A DNA stretch of 35,164 bases from Parasitella parasitica (taxonomy: Eukaryota; Mucoromycota; Mucoromycetes; Mucorales; Mucoraceae): contig MU619324.1 of NCBI GenBank assembly GCA_025201805.1, positions 3,460-38,623 on the forward strand, in the 5' to 3' direction. The notes under the pieces are model-generated. The model saw only the letters and a list, made by a program, of their open reading frames with translations, was not told where the DNA came from and ran no database searches. Of this stretch, positions 1 through 12,074 are shown in pieces (within the stretch, counting starts at the first letter, position 1; each line of letters begins with the position of its first letter). Position numbers and translations under genes: made by a program.

Positions 1-147
1 AAAAAAAAGAGGTGAATGTGCATACAATGCGTAGACAAAGGTTAAGATTTTCAAGTCGTGGTACTCGAGTACAGAGTGTTATCGGTTAGTAAATATTAAA
101 GTGTGTATTAAATATGGTTGTAAATAAGATATAAGAAATAAAGTAGA

Positions 148-1252
148 TTATGCAGAAGCTTTCATAGCTTCCATCATTTTAGCCAAAGTTTCTGGGTCAT
201 ATTCGTTTGTGATGCCAATTGCAAGTGCGGTACAGATTCCACAGAATAAAAAGGTGAATATCATAATATGGGTAAAAACCTCCTATATAGCGGCTATGTT
301 TAGTATACGCACTTCAAAAAACAAATGGTTATATACATACATAATTATATCTCTTAACGCGGGGATCAAGAATACGTTTCCAATTCTTTCTCTCTACTTG
401 ATCCTCTACTTCTACTTGTCTTGAGCGACGAAGAAACTTGTTTTTTGATACTTGGCCACGTTTAAACTTTCTATACTCTGTCAATTCATACAAAGGAATC
501 ATTCTATTACCCAATAGGGCACGTGTCGGGCAAAGACCAGACCTTCCTGATGCAAAAAGCAGAGCAGATAAAAACGAAATCACGATAATGGGCCATCTGA
601 ATATACGAGGTGCATGCAGACTGTAAGTCATGTATAAAAGTAAGGGTGATTGGAATGCCAAAAATATGCTGATCGCATAAAAGAAAATGACTGCGCTATA
701 GCGAACATTTTGCAGAGCATGGTGTAAAAAGTGGCGAAGACTAACTCTGTTGAGATAGTCGTAAATATAGTCATGCACGTCCAAAAACACGTCAGGATGT
801 GTAGTGTAGCAAGCATTGTAAAGCACATATCTGGATCGCCATGGTTCGATATTCAATTCCTTAAAGGAGTTTGGGTAGAAGAAGGTTTGCAAGGCAGAGT
901 CTAGCTCGGTACGTAGAGGCTGACCTGGGGTTGTCTTGTAGAGCACATCATTCACAGGAGAAAATAGTGTAAGATCTTTAACTTCTTCAGTCTGGAGCAT
1001 GAGTTCTTCCAATGGTAAATTAGCCGAACCAGCCGACGCCGTTTCTTTTGGTGGTGGTGATTTAGCCTTTTCATGTTCTGGCAGCGCATCAAACTTCTTT
1101 CTATACTCCATGAGCCACAGATGGAATTCAAGATTCTGGACAGTGTGTTCTTTGTTTAACAGAAACAGCCTAAAGTCTTCCAAGCCGATTGGCTGCTGCG
1201 TCTGTCCACTAATTACTTGCTCTAATGTCGACACACTGTCAGTCTTTTGCAT
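148..1252 (-). CDS. RGS-domain integral membrane protein (Rax1-like)
   Basis: Two exons: 1252-341 and 282-148, with a 58-nt intron (GTATGT...TATAG), giving 348 aa. An RGS fold is seen at about residues 24-182 (an FxxFL-like start near EDFRLFLLNKEH, then the helical segment DYIYDYLNRVSLRHF). Three hydrophobic segments follow at about 185-209, 217-236 and 306-328; the last is encoded by the second exon, which ends in a short polar tail. RGS followed by C-terminal membrane spans is the architecture of yeast Rax1, a bud-site and polarity landmark protein; soluble RGS proteins that act as G-alpha GAPs lack these spans. The start is the first ATG after stops in this frame. A 61-residue charged loop between helices interrupts the RGS region. 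The family call is good; the Rax1 role itself is inference. Confidence 0.85.
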
Positions 1253-2340
1253 CGCTGGAAATCAGATGTAGAATACCTACGAATGTGTACCTCTTTGAGA
1301 TCACCTTTTTCTGATCTAAACCAGCGCCTCAAGCTTCTGGGAAAGGTTTTGATGTATCCAAACATTTAGAATAGCAATGATTACAGCAAGACCTAAATCA
1401 AAGGAGGAAATAACAGTTGTATTTATATTTTTTTTTTCTTCCTAAAACGATGCATCCCTGTCTTGTTGTCTTTTTTTTTCGAAAACAAAATATATTAAAC
1501 ATCCCTAATTCATGTATGATATACTACAAAATCACTCATGTAGGAGTGGCAATAATAGGAGAGGTTATAAGTCTACTTCAAAAAGTCCACCCTGAATCTT
1601 ATGTCGTACATCCCGATTCGACTTAATTTTATCGCTATATTTATTCTTGTCCCTGTAAAAGGTCGATCATCATCATCTATGTATTATGCGAGAATCTCCT
1701 CAATCGTGTACACTGAAATGTCATTTTAACATTTTTGTCTTTTTTTTTTTTTTTTTTTTTTTTTTAGGGAGCAACTACAGTGCAGATTTGTCTGTAAATC
1801 ACGAAATAATATAAAATAAAAAATTCACAATGCCCAGGGAATTGTCACCAAAGTTTTCAGGATTGATAAGAAGAAAAAAGATAGGGTTTTGCCTTTGAGT
1901 GCTCGTACTAAAGTTAAGTTTAAATGTATGCAGTATGAAATTTGGCGGCAAGATTGAATTTCCACCGCAGGCAACAGGTAAATGTAGATCATCAAAATCC
2001 CAAAAAGTTACTTACTGGTGCTATCCTAATAACAAAGCTTCCTGGAGATTCAAATGTAAAAACCAACGGTACAAGTGTATAGTTGATAAACTGAGACCAT
2101 TGTTTGAAATTTTGCCCTTCTTTTTCTTTGTATAATGTAACTTTTTTGTAACTCATAATTATAAGATGATGGTGCCAAGACAAAAGAGTGCCATGGGCAG
2201 ACAAATAAAAAGGTTGATGCTACCTGTGTTGACTATGAGGTTGATTCTGTGGTGCTTTGATTCATATCAGAAAAGCATATCGTCTGAGGTAACAAGCTTT
2301 ACGTGTCAAGATATGCAAATATTTATCTATATTACTTACA
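1253..2340. other. Intergenic, no intact gene recognised
   Basis: About 1.1 kb upstream of the RGS gene and before the GT15 relic. It contains a 26-nt T run (1740-1765). Short open stretches occur around 1830-2135, one of them lysine- and cysteine-rich, but none continues across plausible splice sites or resembles a family I know. The segment could be further decayed sequence belonging to the pseudogene downstream. Confidence 0.5.
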
Positions 2341-3322
2341 AAACAGCAGCGGAAATTACAACAGGAGCAAAGAGAGAACGCCGCATCTGTTGTGCTTGCA
2401 AGGAGCGATGACAGAATTGGCATTAGAGACGCAATGAGACAATGGCAGACGAACTCATACTTTATGGCGATTCGGAATCATATATGTGCCGGTAATGGAT
2501 GATTGAAAACCGTTTTGTTGAGAGGAAATCTCTTCAATAAGGGTTCTGTAAACGATGCAGGTTTCAAAGTGGATTTTTTTTCTGCCATCTTTTGTTGAAT
2601 CAATTCGATTACCACTGGTGAAAGTTCTTGGCAAGCTACAATTAAATAGTAAATCATTTATATAGGCGAGTTGAATCCGATGTCCAGTTCAGTTGTGATG
2701 TGGATTATGATCCATTTAAACATATGGGAGAAAATGGCTTAAACTATGGTATATGCGGACATGTATAAACGCCTACATCTATACATGTACATTGAATGTA
2801 GTACATTGTAGGTTTCACTATATCTATTCGCGAGTACAAGTTGACTATATCTACTTTCTGGGGAACTAGTAAATGGCTATAAGGCAGCATCCAGATGATA
2901 TTGTTCCTTTCAATAGCTCGAACAGTTTCATTGATTGGCTTTCTGATGACCATGGTGAAACCCACAAGTGCTACTTTTGGAGTAATTTTGAAATTGGTTC
3001 ATGAAATTGGCTTCGATCAAAAGAAGAATATCTAGCATTCTTCAGCCACCTTGATAAGGCAGGTGAGGGGGGGAGTATGAAAGATGAGGAGATGCTCCTG
3101 TACATAGTATAGCCGCCGCCTTGTTTTTAAAGCAATCTGAAGTGCATTTCTTTTATGATATGGGCTATTATCATGGTCCTATTCTGTAGTGCCCATTAGA
3201 TTCATTATGCCTTCCTAAAGAAAAGCGCAACTATGACCCTGAAGATAGCATGGATGATGAGAGAGACTTTTCTTGCACTGCTAATTTCTTGGATTTGGTT
3301 GGTAAACGAAAGACAGATTATC
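2341..3322 (+). pseudogene. Decayed GT15 (KRE2/MNT1 family) alpha-1,2-mannosyltransferase
   Basis: Ordered fragments match the GT15 family: a lumenal start (NAASVVLAR, 2371 onward), YGDSESYMCR (about 2460), RRVESDVQFSCDVDYDPF (about 2667), FTISIREYKLTISTFWGTSKW (about 2812), then DDHGETHKCYFWSNFEI, RSKEYLAFFSHLDKAG, a [19 protein letters not shown] block (about 3078) and [12 protein letters not shown]. These are the conserved core of Golgi mannosyltransferases for O- and N-glycans. Disabling changes include in-frame stops (TGA in the EIGS/NW segment, TGA replacing the Trp of YERW, TAG before CPLD), frame changes near 3068, and loss of the stretch between the first two fragments. A probable old intron remains at about 2750-2809. 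No signal anchor survives. The family call is strong because order and spacing fit. Confidence 0.85.
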
Positions 3323-3631
3323 TAGTAATAGAAAGAGCCCCAAGAAGAGGCAGAGCTTACTGAGATGAATAATTAGCTATTGCGGTTTTAAAAGGCTTAA
3401 CCCCTTCTATAGGCTTTGTATTGAAGATCACTTTGGGAAGAGAGACACAAATTACCAGCGTATAATTTATAGAAATTTGTCAAGTCCAGAGGGTACGATA
3501 AGTTGCCTACCAGGCCATTGCTTCTTTTCGTGACTGAAAAAAAAAAGCTGTTCTTGATGAAGTTCCAGAGAAACCATTAGACGTGTCTTTCTTTATTGTA
3601 CTAGTTGTTGTTATCGTATATACACTTGCCT
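3323..3631. other. Intergenic between GT15 relic and NDC1
   Basis: About 300 bp with no recognisable coding or RNA feature. It must contain the promoter and 5' leader of NDC1, but I see no clear TATA element. Confidence 0.4.
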
Positions 3632-5913
3632 ATGCAGTCAGCTCCTTTATCACAGACTCCAGCAGATACTTTTGCGGTAAAAAGAAATGGGAAGCTTTAT
3701 AATACTTACACAGAAGCCTATCTTGCTGTCTCTAGCAAAATGAATGGACGTTACTACAAGTCTCTCGTTCTATTTTCAATTGCCTTTGCTATACTTTTCC
3801 AGTCAAGGTTTACCATCAGTCCTTGTAAGTAGGGTTTGGTGTACAAAAAATTATTTGCACCAACACATTTCACTAGGGGTGGCCCTCGATCTTTTCTCTT
3901 GGAATACATTTCTCTTCTCTTTGGTCGTCTTTTCTACAGGTCTCGTCATCTTTTTCATTCGCAACATGACATTTACAGGTAGGCTATTATACTAGAACCA
4001 ATGGGCTCGCTCGATCTCACCGTTTAATATAGTGTTTGAGCCAACATACCCAAGCATTTTTGCGGAAATCATTGCAAATTGGACTTCTTTGGACAATTTG
4101 CTCTTTCTCATTATACACTCTGTTCTCAATATCTTTATCATCCGGTTTTACTTTTCCTGGATTGCTAGCGAAAAGTACACTCAAGATCTTCTCTTGCAAC
4201 CACCAGGGTAAGATGACATGCCTGTAAATCATGTTTATGTACTAAAAGACGTATAGACACTATTCTGGTGCACGCCAGTTGAATCAAGAAAACATATTCA
4301 TTACCTTTTACTCTGTCCTTTTGGCCTTTGGTTACACAATTCGCTACATTGCTAATAGATCAAATGTTGTCAAAATCAATAATGTTCAGGTAAATACTGT
4401 CAGTTATGTGCAGTGTAGCTTGCATTACTAATGCTCGTGTGTAGCAACCCTATTTCTACGACATCAAAACAAGTGTTGCCACGTTATTTTGTAAGTCTGC
4501 TACGATGGCCATCACCTACTTCATGGTTGCATGGACGTTGTTTGGTGTTTTTAGAAAAACTATCTACTATTGGGTAGCCCGTGTTGTTGGGTTACATTAC
4601 AGGTATTAAAGGGATCAAGTTTGCAGTTGATACTTGTGTTGACATTGATGTTAGGGTGTTGGATACGCCTATTGTTGGATTCAGTTGGTTTGGCGTACAT
4701 CTTTTCTTGCGTTTGATCGTTGCTGGAACTGCTACCATGTGCACATATAACATTGCTAATCGTATTTACGACACTGTTTACTCTTCCGTAAGTATAAACA
4801 ACCAGTATCAATTGAATAGATTGTTCACGTCGTCGCTATCTTAGATCTTTTTTGTCAGCGATCAATGTACCAACAAGTTTGATGGCCTTGTGGAAGGTCT
4901 TTCTGAAACCAAGATCAATGTTAAAGTGGCCGCATTTTCTGAGCTTGCTGCTCTTACCACCAAGAACCCCGAAAAGCGCAAAGAGTTATTTTGCACTGTG
5001 AGCAAGGAAACGCAGGGCAACGCATGGCATAAAATTATCGAGCAGTGCTTCAAAGTCATTAATGAATTGAGGACAGCAATCGATATTGAATACAACGGTG
5101 TCCAACCAGGTAAACACGTGTATGAACATAAGAAAAATACATGGCTAAAAGAACATGCATTATATCATTAGTCGCAGTTCCTGCTCCTGTCAGCAAACCT
5201 GCTGAACCACAGCAAGTGCGCAATCGTCTTGAATTCTCCAACCAAAATATCTATGCCACACACACGAATCGTATTGCTATGATGGATGACAGAACCAGCA
5301 CTGTTTTTCAAGATTTTGCCGATCAAATCGAATCTGCACCTTCTGTTGTCCCCGATATTTTAACAATGACCAGCAAGGTCTTGGTAAATGTTCAAAAGAG
5401 CCAAATGATTGAAATGTTGAAGCGCTTGGAATTGAAAGTAGGCCATTCAGGTTACTTTAGCTCATCGTATACTGACAGCGTTGATCGTCGTGTGCAAACT
5501 GTATTCAACAAGTACCAATTGGTTGTTTGGGCTGTTCAATCTCTCGGTTCCTTGAGTGCCGCTTCGTTAAAGGAAGATACCTACGGTTATGTTCAGAATG
5601 ACCTTGCTAATGTTCTGAATCAACTATTGGGATGTTTGGTAGACGTCGAAAATTATCTTGAGACACCGCCAGCCCAATACAGCAACCTGCTGAAAAGTCA
5701 AAATGTTGTTATTCAAGAAACCGAAGCTGTTGTACTAGGTATTTCTTTGTGGAAAAGCGAAACCAAAACATGGGATTAACAAGCTTTTTCATTGTAGCAT
5801 TACGTGAAGCAATTTACCAGATTAGACTATCCTTTAATGACTTTCTCAGTGAATTCCGAATCGATGGAAGGTGTGCTAAAAAGTGGGAGAGATTCTTGGC
5901 TAATCAAGAGTAG
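3632..5913 (+). CDS. NDC1: Nucleoporin NDC1 (transmembrane pore-complex / spindle-pole anchor)
   Basis: Ndc1 anchors nuclear pore complexes, and in fungi spindle pole bodies, in the nuclear envelope. Exons: 3632-3824, 3877-3978, 4033-4207, 4257-4389, 4445-4787, 4845-5109, 5178-5738, 5798-5913. The N-terminal half is rich in hydrophobic spans (about residues 43-58 and 73-92, then four more across exons 3-5). The C-terminal half is soluble and helical, as in the family. Joined as listed, exon 5 carries one surplus base: upstream it reads RKTIYYWVARVVGLHYRY then stop, while the downstream frame resumes at IKGIKFAVDTC. Removing 4545-4602 as a 58-nt intron (GTGTTT...ACAG) restores the frame (609 aa) but deletes the RKTIYYWVAR segment. 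The alternative is a one-base indel or sequencing error near 4604-4610 (about 628 aa). All other donors here start GTA, so the GTG donor is doubtful. Confidence 0.82.
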
Positions 5914-6476
5914 ATCTTTAAATTGTCTACTCTCTGTCTGGATGCACAAAAAAAAAAAACATTGTAAATAAAATCGTAATTATCAGACCAACGCATACTG
6001 ACGGTGGAGCGCATACAAAGTATTTAATTGTACGAGGACAACCTTTCCGATCATACCATTTCATTTTATATGGCAATTTTATTTGTACTGCAAAAACAAA
6101 GATTTGATGATTGTTTAATTTTCTAAAGGTATAATTAATACTCGATAAACACATAGTAGACGCCTGGCTATCAATTACAGTTTCAAGCATTGAGAATCAT
6201 TTTTTGATGGATAAACCTTTCAACCATTCAAGCATGGCTTTAAAAAGTCTTGTTAACCATCAATATATACGTTGGCTCGGTTGATTGCACATAAAGAACA
6301 AACTATCCACAAAAAGAGTCTATCTCTCCATCTGAGCCCTACATGCGATGAAAAAATGTCAGTCTTCATTTGCCATGTCAACAAATCAAACTGCATATGT
6401 ACGCACCTCTTCATCAGGTCTATCTCAAACAAAATGTATTCAGCAAAAAAGTAGATGACAAATAATCTTTCTACGC
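5914..6476. other. Convergent intergenic spacer (NDC1 / bHLH 3' ends)
   Basis: Holds the 3' flanks of two convergent genes. An AATAAA-like signal for NDC1 lies near 5966. No coding frame with codon structure or splice support was found. Confidence 0.5.
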
Positions 6477-7118
6477 TTACATGTCTCCTAACACTGTTTG
6501 CAGTTCTTTCACACGTTGCGTCAGATCATTCTTGTCCTGCACCAGATCTTTTATATAATCCACAGCTATTGTATGTCCCCCCACCCCCCAAAAAATAAAT
6601 AAATAAAAAAAAAATTAAGTCTTTTAACAGCATTTACATGCATCAAACATACACTTTTGCAGAATCAGTGCTTCGCTTCGATGACAATTGTCGAGTGTAG
6701 GCACCATATCCACCAACTGGTCAAAGCCAATTCGAATGTTTGCTCGCCTCTTTTGTTCCGAAGCAATGTGATTTGCCTTTTTTTGATCTTCAGACAGTAG
6801 TTCATGCGCTGGTTTTCTCACTCGGCCGGCTTTGGATCGTCCTGCTGTTGCATGGAATGACGACGATGTGTGCGATGCTTCGGCTGACGGAGAAGGTGCC
6901 TTTTTCTGATACGGTGCCATTCTTTTCTTGTCTGCTCGCTTTTGCTTGGGCTTATTACCTGCAGTATCGGATGGTTCATCTAGGTGCATCTGTGGCATAT
7001 ATGTATACACTATAAGCATGGCGTTACCTTTTGGGTTTGCATCAACTGAATCGAGATTATCTAGAAAGGACTGCAGTTGATTCTGCTCTTGCTCTGTAAA
7101 TATGTCCTCTAAATCCAT
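6477..7118 (-). CDS. bHLH transcription factor (Mlx/Ino4-like)
   Basis: Three exons: 7118-7028, 6979-6653 and 6565-6477, with introns of 48 and 87 nt, giving 168 aa. The bHLH domain lies at about residues 93-152. The basic region carries His101, Glu105 and Arg109, the 5-9-13 H-E-R pattern that in this family contacts the CACGTG E-box. Helix 2 reads SEALILQKSVDYIKDL, as in Mlx and Ino4-type proteins, and a short leucine-heptad tail (VKELQTVL) could extend the dimer. The N-terminus (residues 1-25) is acidic; residues 40-85 are Lys/Ser/Pro-rich and may hold a nuclear localisation signal. The last intron, which includes an A/T run, splits the HLH, so an unspliced reading would lose helix 2. It lies divergent from XPO1 over about 0.5 kb. 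Targets are unknown. Confidence 0.85.
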
Positions 7119-7625
7119 TGTTGTTAGTGAGTAAGAGAGAGAGGGAGCTCTCTGGGATGGATCGGTTTACCTTGTTTTGGGCCTGACATAACAAGACTAT
7201 ACTGATTCTTGCAGAGAAAAAAGAAAAGGAAAAGCAAACATGTGACAATGGAATTTTGTTTTATAATGAATAGAAAGAAGCCCACATGTCTGCAAGTCTT
7301 TGCTATATGCCCAATGGTTATACGGTAATATACACCATACAATGGCCGCAGTTGCAGATTTTCATGTCAAGAAAAGCAGACGCTTCTGCCACGCCAAGCT
7401 GTAGCTGGTAGCTCATTGACACAGGAAAACTGGGCGCTCGCAGACGTAATGATTGGATCCCTGGAGCTCTTATTTTATCGTTTCAGTATATGGCCCTTCA
7501 TTTGAACCTTTTATTCGTGACTGACATGGATTACCAATACATTATACAATGCGACAATTTTTTCATACAAAAGGCGTACCTATCTTTATTCTCTTGTTTT
7601 TCTTTTAACCTCATTAAAACATATC
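7119..7625. promoter_or_regulatory. Divergent promoter region between bHLH gene and XPO1
   Basis: About 507 bp between two divergent start codons. A pyrimidine-rich stretch (about 7578-7612) lies just upstream of the XPO1 ATG, typical of fungal 5' leaders. I see no unambiguous TATA box and no CACGTG element. Confidence 0.45.
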
Positions 7626-10600
7626 ATGGAGCACGATATTCTCGACTTTCAGAAAGAGCTTGATGTTAATTCGTTGGACAAAGTTGTAGAAACCATGTTT
7701 CTAGGATCGGGAAACAATGTAGGTGACATATCACTGTAAATCACATCCAAACTCACATTGGTTATTACAGCAAGTATTGGCTGCGCAAGTCTTGGCTGAA
7801 TTCCAAGCCCACGACGAAGCATGGACTCGAGTTGACAGCATTCTAGAGAAATCCAAGTCGTCTCAAACCAAGGTAATGATGTGAACCTATACAGTGATTA
7901 AAATTAACGCGATTTCCCAAAAGTTCATCGCGTTGCAAATTATGGAGAAATTCGTTCAAACTAGATGGAATACACTGCAAGCTGACAGCAGAAATGGTAA
8001 ATTTTGAGCCTATTTTTTTTTTTTTTTTTTATTGCAATAGTTAGTAATGACATGCAATAGCCATCCGTTATTTCATTGTTAATGTCATTGTCAAGGAATC
8101 ATCTGATGAAACCAAGTTGATCAGGGAGCGTGCCTATCTCAACAAACTCAACAAGGTTCTTGTGGAAATCCTCAAGCAAGAATGGCTTCAACACTGGCCG
8201 GAATTCATTCCTGAGATCATCGCTTCTAGCAGAACAAATCTTTCCCTCTGCGAAAACAATATGGCCATTTTCAAATTGTTAAGGTACACGCTGCAGCATC
8301 ATAATAATTGTCTTCCCAATTAACCTTTAGTGTTGTAGTGAAGAGATTTTCGATTTCTCTGCTGAGCAAATGACTCAGTCAAAGACAGCTAATCTAAAAT
8401 CGCAAATGAAAAGGGCATTTGAAGAAATTTACAGTCTTTGCAGAGAAGTTCTCAGTAGCTTAGAAAAGCCAAGTCTAATCAAAGCAACTCTTGAAACTCT
8501 CTTGAGATTTGTCAACTGGGTACCTGTTGACTACATTTTTGATACAGATTTAATTGAACTCCTTCATGGCAAGGTAGATTGTGCATGACATACAGTCAAC
8601 TTTATTTTGCAATTAACACGTTTACAGTTCTTCAATGTGCCTCTCTACAGAAACGTCACTCTTAAATGCTTCACCGAAATTAGTAGCATCGAAATCAGTG
8701 AGCGTCATTATAAAAAAATCATCAGTCTATTCAGAGACGTAATGAGTACTACAATCAATGTCGTTCCTCCCACCACGGACATCGCTAATGTCTATAAAAC
8801 AAGCGGTGGCGACGATCAAGAATTTGTCCAAAACTTGGCTCTGTTCCTCACAAGTTATCTGTCCCAGCACTTGGAGATTGCCGAACGTTTTCCCAACATG
8901 CAGGAGTCTTTGATCAATGCTCATTTTTATCTCATCAAAATTTCGTGCGTTGAAGACCGTGAGATTTTCAAGATATGTCTGGAATATTGGGCCAAGCTGG
9001 TACAAGGGCTGTTTGAAGAAGCTGCAAGAGCAGGTGCAGGTAGTGGCCAGCTATTAGATCTGAATAGCATGGGCGGCTACAATCGCACTACACGAAAGGA
9101 CATGTATCTTGCCGTCTTGGCTAATTTGCGTGTGGTCATGATTGAATGTATGGTGAAGCCTGAAGAAGTAAGTACCATACTCTATTGTTTAGCAACGTCT
9201 GACTCACCATTCGCATCAGGTTCTTGTCGTTGAGAATGATGAGGGTGAAATTGTCAGGGAGTTTGTAAAGGAGAGCGATACCATCGTTTTATACAAAAGC
9301 ATGAAGGAAGTTCTTGTTTATTTAACCAACCTCGACGTCTCAAACACTGAAGATATCATGACCAGCAAACTAAGCAAGCAAATGGATGGTTCTGAATGGT
9401 CTTGGAACAATCTCAACAAGCTGTGCTGGGCCATTGGATCTATTTCTGGTGCTATGAATGAAGAGACCGAAAAGAGATTTTTAGTTACTGTCATCAAGGA
9501 TTTATTAACTTTGTGTGAACAGAAGCGCGGCAAAGACAACAAGGCAGTTGTTGCTTCCAATATCATGTACTGCGTAGGCCAATATCCTCGTTTCTTGAAA
9601 GCTCACTGGAAGTTCCTCAAGACTGTGGTCAACAAGTTGTTTGAATTCATGCATGAATCCCATGAAGGTGTCCAAGACATGGCATGTGACACCTTTATCA
9701 AGATTGCGCAACAATGTAAACGCCATTTTGTTGCTCAACAACAAGGCGAACTCAAGCCTTTCATCGAAGAGATCCTTGAAAATGTCAATCACATTACTTC
9801 GGATCTCGCTCCCCAACAAATCCATACTTTCTATGAGGCGCTCGGTTATATGGTTGCTGCTCAAACCGGCGAAGAATCTCAAAAGAACTTAATGGCCAAA
9901 TTCATGGAGGTTCCCAACAAAGCGGTAAGTATGCTTTTCGTATTGCACAATTTATTTACTAACGCCGTTGTTCCGTTCCGTAAAGTGGGAAAACATGATA
10001 AACCTAGCCAAGCAAAACGCAGAGTGCTTAAATAATCCTACCGAGATCAAAGTTTTATGTAATGTGCTCAAGACTAACGTGGCTGCCTGCTCCTCTGTTG
10101 GATCTGCTTTCATTCTCCAGTTGAACAATATTTACATGGACTTATTGGCTCTTTATGGTATCATTGGTACACTGGTATCTCAAGAAGTTGCAAGCCAAGG
10201 CCCCGTTGCCGCCAAAACTCCCAAAGTACGTGGTTGGAGAACCATTAAAAAAGAAATCTTGAAATTGATCAATACCTATGTCGAATGCGCTACTGATCTT
10301 ACCGTAGTGAATAGTATGGTTGATCCTTTCTTGGGATCTGTACTAGCAGATTACAAAACCAATGTTGATACAGCCAGAGATGCTGAAGTGCTGAATGTGA
10401 TTGCTACGATTGTCAACAAGCTTCAGGTAGGTTCTACTGACGCTGCGGAAACAGTATTCCTCATAACCCATCTAATTTAGACCATGATGACCCCTCGAAT
10501 CAGCATCATCTTTGAAGCTACTTTTGAGCCTACTCTAAACATGATTACCAAGGATTTCGCCGAATTTCCTGAACATAGAACCGGATTCTACTCTGTACTG

Positions 10601-11411
10601 AGAGCTGTCAATAGATACTGCTTCCCTGCTTTGTTAGAATTGGCACCCGGTCAATTCAAGTTCTTTATTGATAGCATTGTCTGGGGTTTCAAGCACACCA
10701 TGCGTGATATTGCTGATATTAGTCTCGAAATCTGTGGCGAATTAGTTGATAATATTAGCCGCACAGATGCCTCTATTGCTGGTGCCTTTTATCAGTCTTA
10801 CTATCTCAGTATTCTTCAAGACATCTTCTTTGTCCTCACGGATCGTGATCACAAGAGTGGTAAGTTTCTCGTTTTTCTTGTCCTCTTTAGCACTTTATGC
10901 CAACCAATTTTTTTTTAAAGGCTTCAAGGGCCAAACAGAAGTGTTGGCTCGTCTTTTCCAATTGGTCTCTAATAATATGATTCCTGTGCCCCTTTATGAC
11001 TCTTCGCAGGTTGCTGATCCCAACACTAGCAATGTCGAATTTCTACGCAATTATGTATCCACAATTTTACAGAATGCATTCCCTCATCTCCAGCCGTAAG
11101 TTTGTTTGTGTTTAATTTTCTTGGTTATACATGCAATTTTAATTTTAATTTTTTTATTTAGTGGTCAAATCAAGGTCTTTGTTGAAGCCATGTTTGAGTA
11201 CAATAATAATCCACTCAAGCTCAAACTGGAAGTTCGTGATTTCCTCATCCAATTAAAGGAATTTGCGGGTGAAAATGCCGAACTTTACTTGGAAGAAAAG
11301 GAATCCGAACTAGAAAAACAGAGGAAGGATGAGATGGCCAAGGCATTGTCTATCCCTGGTATGGTCAAACCCTCTGAATTACCTGTAATGGATGAAGATG
11401 AGATGCTTTAA
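7626..11411 (+). CDS. XPO1: Exportin-1 (Crm1), nuclear export receptor
   Basis: Crm1 binds leucine-rich nuclear export signals together with Ran-GTP and carries cargo through the pore. Eleven exons: 7626-7718, 7771-7872, 7924-7996, 8061-8283, 8339-8573, 8628-9167, 9220-9924, 9986-10426, 10481-10859, 10921-11095, 11162-11411. All phases agree, giving 1071 aa, the same length I recall for the human protein. The importin-beta N-terminal domain is in exons 2-4 and HEAT repeats follow. The NES-groove region includes [32 protein letters not shown] and [11 protein letters not shown], almost identical to animal Crm1. Cys521 (codon 9514-9516) aligns with the leptomycin-B-reactive cysteine (human Cys528). 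The C-terminal tail is acidic and ends DEDEML. An AATAAA lies at 11518-11523. Intron 3 contains a 20-nt T run. Confidence 0.97.
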
Positions 11412-11620
11412 GGAAAAAAAAAAAAATAAAAATACACACGCACTCGCACATATACACACACAAACACATCCCATCGCAGTTAGGAAATATATAGTATATA
11501 TATTATTATAAAAAATGAATAAAGCTTTCTTTATACGAAATGGTATCTTGATCTGTCCTTTTGCAAAAATGACCGCTCCACATCGCTCTCCTCCTCTCCC
11601 TCCCCCCTCTAGCTTTCGTG

Positions 11621-11986
11621 TTACTCTTTTGGTAGTAATATAGCCGATGAATTATTTGGTACACTTCTGTTGTAATCATCTTCTGCATCTTCGTCATCAT
11701 CTTGATTGGCGTTTACGTCTTCATTGTCAGGTATACTCACTAAACTCGGTGGGATCAACTGGTAAGTTTGGGATAGTAAAAGAAATCGTGCATACAAATA
11801 AGTCTCGTTCTATTAGCAGAATGATTACGATCCCAGCTAAATAATGAAAACCACATTTAACGTATAAACTTACCTCGAAAGACTCGTAAATCTCTCTATG
11901 GTGAAAATAAGCGTGAGCAAAAATACGATAAAGACGTCTTGCAATGGATTGGAAATGCTTGAGAGAAGGTTCAGGCACTGATATTC

Positions 11987-12074
<88 letters not shown>

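Noticed and set aside
438-1271. Plus-strand open frames over the RGS gene
   Set aside because: Antisense shadows of the RGS exon; no family similarity or splice context.
1899-2135. A Lys/Cys-rich frame that might be a small secreted protein
   Set aside because: No signal peptide, no clear start context, and it sits in decayed sequence next to the GT15 pseudogene.
4603-4626. A 24-nt micro-intron (GTATTA...TGCAG) to mend NDC1
   Set aside because: Too short to splice, and joining it gives an immediate stop, so it does not restore the frame.
8727-9882. Minus-strand open frames over XPO1
   Set aside because: Shadows of strongly conserved XPO1 exons 6 and 7.
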